A stretch of DNA of 64,000 nt from positions 248,001 to 312,000 of the forward strand of contig NZ_JAJDOP010000004.1 of NCBI RefSeq assembly GCF_020595095.1. Reading direction: 5' to 3'. Below, piece after piece: positions 36,206 to 45,088 of this stretch. Positions within the stretch are counted from its first letter, which is position 1; every line of letters begins with the position of its first letter. The translations under genes were made by a program, and so were the position numbers. This DNA is from Microvirga rosea (lineage in GTDB: Bacteria; Pseudomonadota; Alphaproteobacteria; Rhizobiales; Beijerinckiaceae). The notes under the pieces were generated by a model, which saw only the letters and a list, made by a program, of their open reading frames with translations, did not search any database and was not told the DNA's origin.

Positions 36206-36802
36206 ATGGAGTTTAAATTTAGCAAGGAGGTGGGGCTTTTTCGGGAAGTCCCAACTGGAGGCTTGTCCGAGCTGCCCCCGGTTCCACAATCTTCAAGAGC
36301 ACCAGCGCCAACGAGCAATCCAATGGCCGAAGAAACTTCGGGCGTTTCACACCTTGATCTCGTTCGTGTCGTCGAACGCGTTCACCGACGATACCTGGAT
36401 CTTTTCCGGCTGGATCTCGGGCGACTTGGGGTGGACGATCTGAGTCCCTCTCAGGTCATGATGCTTTTCACGATTGGGGCAGACGAGCTGACGGTCCGAG
36501 ACCTGATTGACCGAGGCTATTATCTGGGATCAAACGCATCGTATAATCTGAAGAGGCTGGTCGAAGGTGGATATGTCGACCGAAGTGCTTCGGAACGGGA
36601 TCGGCGCTCTGCTCGCATTCGCCTCTCTGATAAAGGCCGCAAGCTCTGCGACGACGTGCGCAGAATGGACGAGTCCTATCATCGCCTCGTCACGCGCAAC
36701 GCGGAAGAGAAGCGTGATCTCGAGATCGCTTTCAAGACATTGCAACGGCTCGAGAACGTTTGGACCGGCGCTCTCCGGTACGGAGAGACTAAAATCCCCT
36801 GA
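36206..36802 (+). CDS. MarR-family winged-helix regulator (LdtR-like)
   Basis: This 198-residue protein starts at ATG 36206, five bases after GGAG. The first 45 residues are proline-rich and probably flexible. The winged helix-turn-helix spans residues about 75-145: LSPSQVMMLFTIGADELTVR, then the recognition region DRGYYLGSNASYNLKRLVEG, then the wing SASERDRRSARIRLSDKG. The pattern matches the LdtR-like MarR branch of rhizobia, members of which control envelope and exopolysaccharide genes. The adjacent inverted repeat suggests autoregulation plus control of the divergent secretion genes. Confidence 0.87.
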   Translation: MEFKFSKEVGLFREVPTGGLSELPPVPQSSRAPAPTSNPMAEETSGVSHLDLVRVVERVHRRYLDLFRLDLGRLGVDDLSPSQVMMLFTIGADELTVRDLIDRGYYLGSNASYNLKRLVEGGYVDRSASERDRRSARIRLSDKGRKLCDDVRRMDESYHRLVTRNAEEKRDLEIAFKTLQRLENVWTGALRYGETKIP

Positions 36803-36903
36803 AAAATGCCTCTCGCATTCCAGGAAGCTTCCCTTTAGAATCCGCTGCCTTTGCGGTTCATTGCCGTCCGCTGGCATCCAGCGGTCTAGTGTAGGTTTGA
36901 AGT

Positions 36904-37929
36904 ATGGCTAGATTTCTCGTTACGGGCGGCGCCGGCTATGTCGGCAGTCACACCGTTCTGGCACTCGTCGAACGTGGCGACGATGTCGTTGTTCTTGACG
37001 ATCTCTCCCAAGGACACCGGCAGGCAGTCCCGTCTGGCGCCGAACTTGTTGTCGAGGATCTCGCAAACACCCAGCGGGTTCGGGAAGTATTCGCCTCTTG
37101 GCGGTTTGACGGTGTCGTTCATTTCGCGGCGCGATCGCTGGTGGGCGAAAGTATGCGGGAGCCGCTCCTCTATCTTTCCGAGAACGTGAGCAACACCCTG
37201 CGAGTCGCCGAGGCGGCCATCAAATCGGGCTGCACGCGTTTTGTCCTGTCATCGACCGCAGCCCTGTTTGGCATGCCGGATCGTATTCCCATAGATGAAG
37301 ACTGCAAACTTTTGCCGCTGTCCCCCTATGGCGAGTCAAAGCTCATGGCGGAGAAAGGCCTTGAATGGGCCCAGAAGATTCATGGCCTTCATTGGTCGGC
37401 ACTTCGATATTTCAATGCTGCGGGCGCGGATCCGAAGGGGCGCCTCGGTGAAGACCATGACCCTGAAACGCATCTCATTCCACTTGCCATCAATGCGGCC
37501 CTCGGGCTGGGATCCGAGCTCACGATCTTCGGGGACAATTACGATACGGTCGATGGAACGGCGGTTCGTGACTATGTGCATGTCACGGATCTCGCCGACG
37601 CGCATTGCCGCATTCTGGACCGGCTCGGAACAGGTCAAGGCGGCTGCTACAATGTCGGCAACGGCACCGGATATTCGGTTCGCCAGGTGATAGATTCGGT
37701 CGAGCGCATATCAGGGCTCAAAGTTCCCCACCGGATAGGACCGCCACGTCCCGGCGATCCCCCGGTCCTTGTCGCTGCCAATGAGAAGCTGCGGCGTGAA
37801 ACCGGCTGGTCACCGCAATATGCGGATCTCGACGACATCGTTCGCACCGCTTGGGCTTGGCGTTCCGCCCATCCCCACGGGTTTGCGACGTCCTCTTCCG
37901 AAGCGGGGACGCTCGCGAGAGTTGTTTGA
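36904..37929 (+). CDS. galE: UDP-glucose 4-epimerase
   Basis: GalE interconverts UDP-glucose and UDP-galactose with bound NAD, supplying UDP-galactose for surface glycans. The 341-residue protein has the nucleotide loop VTGGAGYVGSHT (6-17), the serine block FVLSSTAALFG, and the catalytic pair Tyr142-x3-Lys146 in PYGESKLMAEK. ALRYFNAAGAD and GTAVRDYVHVTDLADAH are further family blocks. It runs the same way as the MarR-type gene after about 100 bases that contain a small hairpin (CCGCTGG-CAT-CCAGCGG, 36868-36884). Its position beside the glycan locus suggests it supplies that pathway. Confidence 0.94.
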   Translation: MARFLVTGGAGYVGSHTVLALVERGDDVVVLDDLSQGHRQAVPSGAELVVEDLANTQRVREVFASWRFDGVVHFAARSLVGESMREPLLYLSENVSNTLRVAEAAIKSGCTRFVLSSTAALFGMPDRIPIDEDCKLLPLSPYGESKLMAEKGLEWAQKIHGLHWSALRYFNAAGADPKGRLGEDHDPETHLIPLAINAALGLGSELTIFGDNYDTVDGTAVRDYVHVTDLADAHCRILDRLGTGQGGCYNVGNGTGYSVRQVIDSVERISGLKVPHRIGPPRPGDPPVLVAANEKLRRETGWSPQYADLDDIVRTAWAWRSAHPHGFATSSSEAGTLARVV

Positions 37930-37947
37930 GCGCACACGAAGTGCTGA

Positions 37948-38877
37948 TCAGGTGCCTCCGCCTCCGTTGGGTCCTTTCAGAGCAGGATCAAGGCTGACTC
38001 CGTTCAAGCCGGCCACAATGTCGGAAAGTCTGGGCACGTACTCATCCCCGTGCCCAGTTCCGACGGCTGTGGCGAAACTGTTGCGTACGCTCGAGCCTAT
38101 AGGGTTGGCGAGCCCAACCGATTGAGCAAAGGACGCCAGATACGTCATGTCCTTCAGCGCGTTGCGCAGGCTGAACTTATGTGCCGTCGGGTCCCGATCA
38201 AGAACCCATTTGAAATAAGTTTGATAGAAGCCGCAATCCATTCGGCCTCCGCGGATCACGGCATCGAAGAGCCGCGGTTCGACACCGGCCTTGGCTCCTA
38301 AAGCCAGGGCCTCCGCATAGAGCGCCGCATAGCCCATGGACAGAAAATTATTGAGCAGCTTCATGGTGTGTCCGGTCCCTGTCGGACCCGTATGTACTAC
38401 CCGGCTGGCAAAGGCCTCCAAGATTGGGCGGACCTTCTCAACAATAGGGGCATCTCCGCCCACCATGACGTCTAGTGTGCCGGCTTGAGCATCGGCCGGA
38501 GTGCGCCCGAGGGGCGCATCGACGAGAACGCTGCCCGACCGGGAGAGATCTTCCGCCAGCTTTATCGTGACCGACGGATCCGAGGTCGAGCAATCGATGA
38601 TGGTCAGCGGCCGTTCGGCAGCGGCAAGTCCATCGCTCCCCTGAATAGTCTCCTGCACCTCCGCCGAACCGGTAACGCAGAGAATGATGACCTCCGACAT
38701 CTGCGCGAGCTGCTTTGGAGTCGTGGCCTCCGTCGCACCTCGTGCCTTGAGGTCTTCAATAGGCTCGCGCCTGCGATGGCCAAGAACAGTCAGGGGCCAT
38801 CCCTTTTCGATGAGGTTCTTCGCCATCCCATGGCCCATATGGCCGAGGCCGATGAATCCGATACGTTCCTTCGTCAC
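37948..38877 (-). CDS. Beta-hydroxyacid dehydrogenase (3-hydroxyisobutyrate dehydrogenase family)
   Basis: This 309-residue NAD(P)-dependent enzyme has the Rossmann loop GFIGLGHMGHGMAKNL (7-22), the substrate block DAPLGRTPADAQAGTL and the catalytic lysine Lys173 in GTGHTMKLLNNFLS. The family includes tartronate semialdehyde reductase, 3-hydroxyisobutyrate and L-threonate/4-hydroxybutyrate dehydrogenases. The exact substrate is unclear. It is divergent from the xylulokinase gene across about 160 bases, so it may belong to the same sugar acid/pentose pathway. Confidence 0.88.
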   Translation of the reverse strand: MTKERIGFIGLGHMGHGMAKNLIEKGWPLTVLGHRRREPIEDLKARGATEATTPKQLAQMSEVIILCVTGSAEVQETIQGSDGLAAAERPLTIIDCSTSDPSVTIKLAEDLSRSGSVLVDAPLGRTPADAQAGTLDVMVGGDAPIVEKVRPILEAFASRVVHTGPTGTGHTMKLLNNFLSMGYAALYAEALALGAKAGVEPRLFDAVIRGGRMDCGFYQTYFKWVLDRDPTAHKFSLRNALKDMTYLASFAQSVGLANPIGSSVRNSFATAVGTGHGDEYVPRLSDIVAGLNGVSLDPALKGPNGGGGT

Positions 38878-39039
38878 AACTGGTCCCTCTGTGTATCCTG
38901 CCGCCCATGTGATTCTTGGGCGCTTTCATCCCGGCGCCAGAGGGGGATGCGTGCAACCGGGAGATATGAGCGGTTTGACAGCCGATGAGAAATGGCAAAG
39001 CTCTTTCGACGTTTCTTTCACCAGCGCCGGAGCAGCGGA

Positions 39040-40524
39040 ATGCCGACCTATCTTGGCATCGACGTCGGAACCTCCGCCATCAAGGCGGTCGTCATCGACG
39101 AGCAGCAGAACGTCCTTGCAGAAGCGACCCGGCCCCTAACGGTTTCGCGGCCTCATGATCTTTGGTCCGAGCAAGATCCGGACAACTGGTGGCTTGCGGT
39201 TCAGCAGGCCATCGGCACTCTTCGAGAGAGCACGCCGGATGGCCTGGCTGCGATCAAGGGCATAGGTCTTTCCGGTCAGATGCATGGGGCCGTGCTGCTG
39301 GATTCTCAGGACCGTCCCTTGCGGCCTGCCATTCTCTGGAATGACGGACGCTCTTTCCGGGAAGCAAAGGAGCTGGGAGAGCGATACCCGGAACTCTCCC
39401 GTGAGATGGGGGTCATCCCCATGCCAGGCTTCACGGCGCCGAAGCTTCTTTGGATGGCTCGGCACGAGCCCGAGACTTTTCGGGCGATCAAAACCATCCT
39501 GCTGCCCAAAGACTACATTCGGCTAAAGCTGACCGGGGAACGTGCGACGGACATGTCCGACGCGGCCGGGACATGGTGGCTCGACGAAGGGTCGAGAGAA
39601 TGGTCAGGGAGGGCACTGGCGGCCACGGGCCTCGAGCGGCACCAGATGCCGACGCTATTCGAAGGATCGGAGCCGACCGGAACGCTCCGTCAGGAACTGG
39701 CGCGTGAATGGGGCCTCCCGGCCGGGGTTCCGGTTGCAGGCGGCGCGGGAGATGCGGCAGCGGGGGCGATCGGTCTCGGGGCGATCCAAGAAGGGGCCGC
39801 CTTCATCTCGCTGGGCACATCCGGACAGTTTTTCATCACGACGGAAACCTTCCGTCCCGCTCCGGAAATGCTTGTCCATGCCTTTTGCCATGCCCTGCCC
39901 CGCCGCTGGTTCCAGATGGCTGCCATGTTGAACGGGGCGAGCTGCCTTGCATGGTTGTCGGGCCTCCTGAACTCCGAGATCAGCCATCTCTTGAAAGAAG
40001 CGGAGGGCACGTATCGGGGGCCGGCTCATTCTCTTTTCCTGCCTTATCTGACAGGAGAGAGAACTCCTCATAACGATCCACATGCCCGAGGCGTCTTCTT
40101 CGGTCTGTCCCCTGAAACGAACCAGGCGGATCTCACATTGGCCGTTCTGGAAGGCGTGGCATTCAGTCTCGCCGATGCCAAAGACTGTCTCGTACGAGCC
40201 GGGGCTGCTCCTCAGGAAGTCGGCGTGATCGGCGGCGGCTCCCGGAGCCTCCTTTGGATGAGAATTCTCTCAAGTGTGCTCGACCTCCCCCTTGTAAGGT
40301 TCCGGAGCGGCGAGAAAGGACCGGCATTCGGCGCTGCGCGCCTCGCCATGCTGGCGACAACCCGAGCCCCTGCCGAAGCCATATGCAACGCACCGCCCGC
40401 TCTCGACAGGATCGAGCCCGAGGCCCTGCTGGTGGAGCGGTATCAGCCACGGATCGAGACGTTCCGTAGATTGTACAAAGCTCTGAAACCCGAATTCTCC
40501 GTCTCGGCAGGCGGCAACAATTGA
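39040..40524 (+). CDS. xylB: Xylulokinase
   Basis: This FGGY-family kinase of 494 residues starts MPTYLGIDVGTSAIKAVVID. It phosphorylates D-xylulose to D-xylulose 5-phosphate. GLSGQMHGAVLLD is the xylulokinase-specific block, and VPVAGGAGDAAAGAIGLG carries the catalytic aspartate. GGGSRSLLWMRILSSVLD is the C-terminal ATP-binding block. I use ATG 39040 (GGAG seven bases upstream); the upstream in-frame ATG at 38992 adds 16 basic residues without a site. The stop overlaps a promoter-like sequence for the following ABC genes. Confidence 0.92.
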   Translation: MPTYLGIDVGTSAIKAVVIDEQQNVLAEATRPLTVSRPHDLWSEQDPDNWWLAVQQAIGTLRESTPDGLAAIKGIGLSGQMHGAVLLDSQDRPLRPAILWNDGRSFREAKELGERYPELSREMGVIPMPGFTAPKLLWMARHEPETFRAIKTILLPKDYIRLKLTGERATDMSDAAGTWWLDEGSREWSGRALAATGLERHQMPTLFEGSEPTGTLRQELAREWGLPAGVPVAGGAGDAAAGAIGLGAIQEGAAFISLGTSGQFFITTETFRPAPEMLVHAFCHALPRRWFQMAAMLNGASCLAWLSGLLNSEISHLLKEAEGTYRGPAHSLFLPYLTGERTPHNDPHARGVFFGLSPETNQADLTLAVLEGVAFSLADAKDCLVRAGAAPQEVGVIGGGSRSLLWMRILSSVLDLPLVRFRSGEKGPAFGAARLAMLATTRAPAEAICNAPPALDRIEPEALLVERYQPRIETFRRLYKALKPEFSVSAGGNN

Positions 40525-40548
40525 CATGATGGGATGCAGCGATAGAAT
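40521..40548 (+). promoter_or_regulatory. Sigma-70-like promoter before the CUT2 importer
   Basis: TTGACA (40521-40526) and TAGAAT (40543-40548) are separated by 16 bases. The -35 box matches consensus exactly and overlaps the xylB stop. It lies about 160 bases before the ATPase gene, leaving a leader with a CCTGAA/TTCAGG pair that could fold. The importer may be transcribed independently of xylB. Confidence 0.55.
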
Positions 40549-40706
40549 TTCTTATTCCTGAAAAATAAACGGTCACATACCGAGTATTCAGGGAGGAACG
40601 CCTTGAGTCATAGCCAGGGAAATACTGGGCTAACACTCCATTGCCGCTTGATTGAGGCCGCCTTCGCGCTGGAATCCTTGGTGCATTGCCCGGATAGGAC
40701 AAATCC

Positions 40707-42233
40707 ATGACCGGATCGGCTCCGATCCTCGAAATGGCTGGAATTTCCAAGACCTTTCCCGGCGTGAAAGCACTGAAAGACGTGTCTTTGACCGTTTATC
40801 CAGGCGAAATTCACGCCCTTATGGGTGAGAATGGCGCCGGCAAATCGACCTTGATGAAGATCCTATCAGGTGCTTACCAAGCTGACCCTGGCGGCGTAAT
40901 TCGCATCGACGGCCAACCTGTTGTGATCGGCAGCCCGCTTGCGGCCATTCATTCCGGCATCTCCACGATCTATCAGGAACTGTCGTTGGCGCCCAACCTC
41001 ACAGTCGCGGAGAACATGCTTCTAGGCCGTGAGCATCGAAACGGTCCTGCGATCAACCGACGTTCGATGGAGCAGGCATGTCGGGCGGTCCTTGAGCGGC
41101 TTAAGGTCACGTTTACGCCCTCCACGCGTGTAGGCGAACTCTCGATGGCCGAGAGACAATTGGTCGAGATTGCTCGCGCGCTGATCGCGAATTCACGCAT
41201 ACTCGTCATGGATGAACCAACGACGTCGCTATCGTCGCGGGAAACGGATGCGTTGTTTGCTCTCGTGCGTCAGCTGCGCTCCGAGGGCATGGCGATCATC
41301 TATATCAGCCATCGCATGGCGGAGGTCTATGAACTGGCCGACCGCGTCTCCGTGCTTCGGGACGGGGCATATGTGGGTACGCTGGGACGGGACGACATTT
41401 CCGCCGAGCGCCTTGTCCGGATGATGGTCGGGCGCGATCTGTCCTCGTTCTACAAGAAAGAACACAATGCCAAGGGCTCCCGGGGCCCCGTGATCTTCTC
41501 GGTCCGCAATGTGCGTGACGCGCACAGGGTACACGATTGCTCGTTCGAGCTACACCACGGCGAAGTTCTCGGCCTTGCGGGTCTTGTCGGCGCCGGAAGG
41601 ACCGAGCTGGCCCGGCTTATCTATGGCGCCGACCTGCGTACCGGCGGCGAGATCATTCTCGACGGTCGCCGTCTTTCCATCGAGACACCGCAGGACGCCA
41701 TCGACGCGGGCGTCGTCTATCTCACCGAGGATCGGAAGCATCTCGGCCTCTTTCTCGATCTCAGCGTCCGCGAGAATGTGAACTTGAGCGTACTCGGACG
41801 GGATGCCCATGCAGGCGGCGTCCTCAATCTCCGAGCCGCGAAGGAGCGTGCGGTTGCCGCCATTCGCGCCCTCGGCATCCGGGTAGCCGCCGACATCGTC
41901 CCCGTTGGGAGCTTGTCGGGCGGTAATCAGCAAAAGGTTCTGCTTTCACGCCTCTTGGAGACGAAGCCCCGCATCCTGATTCTGGATGAGCCGACCCGTG
42001 GCGTCGACATTGGAGCAAAATCGGAGATCTACCGACTGATCGACGATCTCGTTCGCAATGGCGTGGGGGTTATCGTCATTTCGAGCGAGCTTCCGGAAAT
42101 CGTCGGCATCTGTGATCGCGTTCTGGTCATGCGGGAGGGTCGAATTGCCGGAGAAGTCGGCGGAACGGGACATGCTCCGATTTCTCAGGAGAACATCGTG
42201 GCCATTGCGACAGGCGTGAGGGAAGCTGCATGA
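40707..42233 (+). CDS. CUT2 sugar ABC transporter ATP-binding protein (RbsA/XylG type)
   Basis: This 508-residue ATPase has two ABC modules. The first has Walker [21 protein letters not shown] and the signature [15 protein letters not shown]. The second has the usual degenerate Walker [20 protein letters not shown] (Arg in place of Lys) and the signature [15 protein letters not shown] with Walker [13 protein letters not shown]. This is standard for CUT2 importers of pentoses and related sugars. Its stop overlaps the permease start by four bases. Confidence 0.94.
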   Translation: MTGSAPILEMAGISKTFPGVKALKDVSLTVYPGEIHALMGENGAGKSTLMKILSGAYQADPGGVIRIDGQPVVIGSPLAAIHSGISTIYQELSLAPNLTVAENMLLGREHRNGPAINRRSMEQACRAVLERLKVTFTPSTRVGELSMAERQLVEIARALIANSRILVMDEPTTSLSSRETDALFALVRQLRSEGMAIIYISHRMAEVYELADRVSVLRDGAYVGTLGRDDISAERLVRMMVGRDLSSFYKKEHNAKGSRGPVIFSVRNVRDAHRVHDCSFELHHGEVLGLAGLVGAGRTELARLIYGADLRTGGEIILDGRRLSIETPQDAIDAGVVYLTEDRKHLGLFLDLSVRENVNLSVLGRDAHAGGVLNLRAAKERAVAAIRALGIRVAADIVPVGSLSGGNQQKVLLSRLLETKPRILILDEPTRGVDIGAKSEIYRLIDDLVRNGVGVIVISSELPEIVGICDRVLVMREGRIAGEVGGTGHAPISQENIVAIATGVREAA

Positions 42234-43261
42234 CAACTCCGAATGAGACTGGCGCATCCTTTCAGGAAAGTGGAGGCGTCGGAGCCGATACCGGCGGGCA
42301 AAGCCGCCAACGGAGGTTGGCTTGGCGCTCGACTGTTCAGGCTTTGGGGATGCTTCCCGTCCTGATCATTCTCGGAGCAGTCTTCGAGTTCATGTCCGGG
42401 CGGTTCCTCAGCGTCCAAAACCTATCGATCGTCGCACAGCAAGCTTCAATCAACATCGTTCTGGCCGCGGGCATGACGTTTGTCATTCTCACTGGCGGCA
42501 TCGACCTCTCCGTGGGGTCGATCCTGGCGGCCGCCGCGATGGTCGCGATCATGGCCTCGAAGATTCCCGACTGGGGATTGCTTGGAATCCCGGCCGCCCT
42601 TCTCGCGGGGCTTGGGCTGGGAGTGATCAACGGTGCCTTGATCGCCTTTGCAAGACTCCCCCCTTTCATCGTGACACTTGGTTCTCTGACGGCGGTCAGA
42701 GGATTTGCCCGGCTGTTGGGCGCCGATACGACCCAATTCAACCCGCAGCTTCCTTTTGCCTTCATCGGAAATGGCAATCTCTTCGGAGTTCCGTGGCTGG
42801 TGGTGATTGCCCTCGTGGTCGTGCTCGTTTCATGGTTCATTCTTCGGCGAACGGTGCTGGGCGTGCATATCTATGCGGTAGGGGGAAACCCTGATGCCGC
42901 ACGATTGACGGGCATCAAGGTCTGGGCGGTCCTCCTTTTCGTCTACTCCATCTCGGGCCTGGCAAGTGGTCTGGGAGGCGTGATGTCCGCGGCTCGCCTC
43001 TACGCCGCAAACGGACTTCAGCTCGGACAATCCTATGAACTCGATGCTATCGCGGCAGTCATCCTCGGCGGCACGAGCTTTGTCGGCGGCATCGGATCGA
43101 TCTGGGGCACACTGATCGGCGCTCTGATCATTGCCATTCTGTCGAATGGCCTCATCCTCGTCGGCGTGTCCGACATTTGGCAATTTATCATCAAGGGGTT
43201 CGTGATTATCGGGGCGGTAGCGCTCGATCGCTATCGCCTGAAAGGATCAGCGCGGACTTAA
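42230..43261 (+). CDS. CUT2 sugar ABC transporter permease (RbsC type)
   Basis: This 343-residue inner-membrane permease has a hydrophilic N-terminus of about 35 residues and eight to ten spans. The blocks [20 protein letters not shown] and [16 protein letters not shown] are typical of RbsC/XylH/AraH, and [20 protein letters not shown] is the C-terminal block. It should work as a homodimer with the preceding ATPase. Confidence 0.94.
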   Translation: MTTPNETGASFQESGGVGADTGGQSRQRRLAWRSTVQALGMLPVLIILGAVFEFMSGRFLSVQNLSIVAQQASINIVLAAGMTFVILTGGIDLSVGSILAAAAMVAIMASKIPDWGLLGIPAALLAGLGLGVINGALIAFARLPPFIVTLGSLTAVRGFARLLGADTTQFNPQLPFAFIGNGNLFGVPWLVVIALVVVLVSWFILRRTVLGVHIYAVGGNPDAARLTGIKVWAVLLFVYSISGLASGLGGVMSAARLYAANGLQLGQSYELDAIAAVILGGTSFVGGIGSIWGTLIGALIIAILSNGLILVGVSDIWQFIIKGFVIIGAVALDRYRLKGSART

Positions 43262-43350
43262 GCGGAATACCAGCATTCTGTACTTGGATACTGGTTCAAG
43301 CGGTCATCAGGAGAAAGATCCCGATAAACCGCACCCACAAGGAGGAAACG

Positions 43351-44286
43351 ATGATGATATCCCGGCTTACCTGCAGCCTTGCCGTTCTCGCCGGTCTGGC
43401 GAGTCCTGCGATGGCAAAAGATCTGTCCAGCGTCGGCATTTCCGTCGGCTCGCTCGGCAATCCCTTCTTTGTCGCCACCATCAAGGGCATCGAAGACAAG
43501 GCAAAGAGCATCAACCCGAATGTGAAGATCACATCCGTTTCGTCCGATTATGATCTGAACAAGCAGTTCACCCAGGTCGACAACTTCATTGCCTCCGGCG
43601 CGAACGTTCTCATGATCAATGCGGTTGATCCCATTGCGGTCGAACCTTCGGTCAAACGAGCTCAGGCCGCCGGGATGGTCGTGGCGGCATTCGACGTTGC
43701 CGCGGCAGGCGCCGACGTTACGGTCATGACCGACAACGTCAAAGCGGGGGAGATCGCCTGCCAGTACATCGTCGATCACCTTAAGGGCAAAGGCGATGTT
43801 CTCATCGTCAACGGCCCCCAAGTTTCATCGGTGACCGACCGGGTCAAAGGTTGCAAAGCAGTCTTCGAGAAGAACTCGGGCATCAAGGTTCTGTCCGACA
43901 ATCAGGATGCCAAAGGATCTCGCGAGGGCGGTTTCGCCGTCACGCAAAGTCTCCTGACACGCTTCCCCAAGGTGGATGCAATCTTTGCGATCAATGATCC
44001 CACCGCCATCGGCGCGAACCTCGCCGCAAAGCAATTGAACCGTAACGAGTTTATCATCACGGCCGTGGATGGCGCACCGGATATCGAGGCGGAACTGAAA
44101 TCGGGCAACTCCCTTATCAAGGCATCCGCCTCTCAGGACCCATATGTGATGGCGGGGCAATCTCTTGAACTCGCAGCAGGCATATTGAACGGCAAGAAGC
44201 CGGAAAAGAACGTTATTCTCCTTGAGCCCAAGCTCATCACTTCCGAGAATGTCGGCCAGTACAAAGGCTGGACGGCAGCACGCTAA
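43351..44286 (+). CDS. CUT2 sugar-binding protein (RbsB type)
   Basis: This periplasmic receptor of 311 residues starts at ATG 43351, five bases after GGAGG. It has a short signal peptide (TCSLAVLAGLASPAMA). The mature protein shows IGVSVGSLGNPFF-like features (ISVGSLGNPFFVATIKGIED) and FAINDPTAIGANLAAKQLN, the hinge/ligand blocks of ribose-type receptors. The sugar is probably a pentose, given the flanking xylB, araD and araB. A strong hairpin follows its stop. Confidence 0.93.
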   Translation: MMISRLTCSLAVLAGLASPAMAKDLSSVGISVGSLGNPFFVATIKGIEDKAKSINPNVKITSVSSDYDLNKQFTQVDNFIASGANVLMINAVDPIAVEPSVKRAQAAGMVVAAFDVAAAGADVTVMTDNVKAGEIACQYIVDHLKGKGDVLIVNGPQVSSVTDRVKGCKAVFEKNSGIKVLSDNQDAKGSREGGFAVTQSLLTRFPKVDAIFAINDPTAIGANLAAKQLNRNEFIITAVDGAPDIEAELKSGNSLIKASASQDPYVMAGQSLELAAGILNGKKPEKNVILLEPKLITSENVGQYKGWTAAR

Positions 44287-44299
44287 CGTGGTCAAAAGC

Positions 44300-44328
44300 G
44301 ACGATCATGACAGACCGTCATGATCGTC
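44300..44328 (+). terminator. 12-bp hairpin between binding protein and araD genes
   Basis: GACGATCATGAC and GTCATGATCGTC form a perfect 12-bp stem with the loop AGACC, followed by TTTCATTT. It starts 14 bases after the binding protein stop and ends 23 bases before araD. It probably acts as a partial terminator that keeps the enzymes below the receptor in amount. Confidence 0.75.
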
Positions 44329-44351
44329 TTTCATTTGGTAGAGGAACCTCA

Positions 44352-45041
44352 ATGCTTAAGGAGCTTCGGGAGCAGGTTCTGGAAGCCAATCTGGAAGTCG
44401 TGCGTCGCGGGCTTGTCCTCTACACGTTCGGCAATGTCAGCGGCATCAGCAGGAAGGACGGGCTCGTGGCCATCAAGCCGAGCGGCGTCCCCTATGAACG
44501 CATGACGGCAGATGATCTCGTCATCACGGATCTTGAAGGCAAGAAAGCCTGGGGAGACCTTCGGCCCTCCTCCGACCTGGCAACGCATCTCCATCTTTAC
44601 CGATCTTTTCAAGAGATTGGAGGTGTCGTCCATACGCATTCTGAATTCGCCACATCATGGGCGCAAGCCAAACGTCCCATCCCTCCCTTCGGGACAACGC
44701 ACGCCGACTACTTCTATGGTCCCATTCCCGTGACCCGAGAGCTTACTGCCGAAGAAATCCAAGACGACTATGTGCACGCAACCGGCGTGGCGATCGTCGA
44801 GTGCTTTGGGAACAGAGATCCCCTGGAGACACCGGCCGCACTTGTCGCGGATCATGGCCCCTTCTGCTGGGGACGCTCGCCGGAGGACGCCGTCCACAAT
44901 GCCGTCGTTCTTGAAGCAGTTGCTCGCATGGCGACATACACAGTGGGTTTGAAACCGAAGAAGACCGGTGTCTCCCAGACGCTTCTCGACAAGCACTACT
45001 TCCGAAAACACGGCAAGACCGCGACCTATGGACAATCCTGA
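44352..45041 (+). CDS. araD: L-ribulose-5-phosphate 4-epimerase (class II aldolase family)
   Basis: This cytosolic enzyme converts L-ribulose 5-phosphate to D-xylulose 5-phosphate. The 229-residue protein has the family's length and residues: the phosphate loop YTFGNVSGISR, Asp75 in RPSSDLATHL, and zinc-binding His94, His96 (VVHTHSEFA) and His168 (VADHGPFCWG). HADYFYGPIPVTRELT is the block that separates epimerases from fuculose aldolases. The start is ATG 44352 with GAGG eight bases upstream. UlaF/SgbE (L-ribulose-5-phosphate epimerases of ascorbate or 2,3-diketogulonate use) are close relatives, but the next gene being araB favours the ribulose route. Confidence 0.92.
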   Translation: MLKELREQVLEANLEVVRRGLVLYTFGNVSGISRKDGLVAIKPSGVPYERMTADDLVITDLEGKKAWGDLRPSSDLATHLHLYRSFQEIGGVVHTHSEFATSWAQAKRPIPPFGTTHADYFYGPIPVTRELTAEEIQDDYVHATGVAIVECFGNRDPLETPAALVADHGPFCWGRSPEDAVHNAVVLEAVARMATYTVGLKPKKTGVSQTLLDKHYFRKHGKTATYGQS

Positions 45042-45088
45042 CATCGACGCTTGCGGGCCGGATAAATCTCACCTTGGGAGTCATAAGA

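Noticed and set aside
36868..36884. Small hairpin CCGCTGG-CAT-CCAGCGG between the MarR-type gene and galE as a terminator
   Set aside because: The stem is only seven bases and no T-run follows, so it is not listed as a separate terminator.
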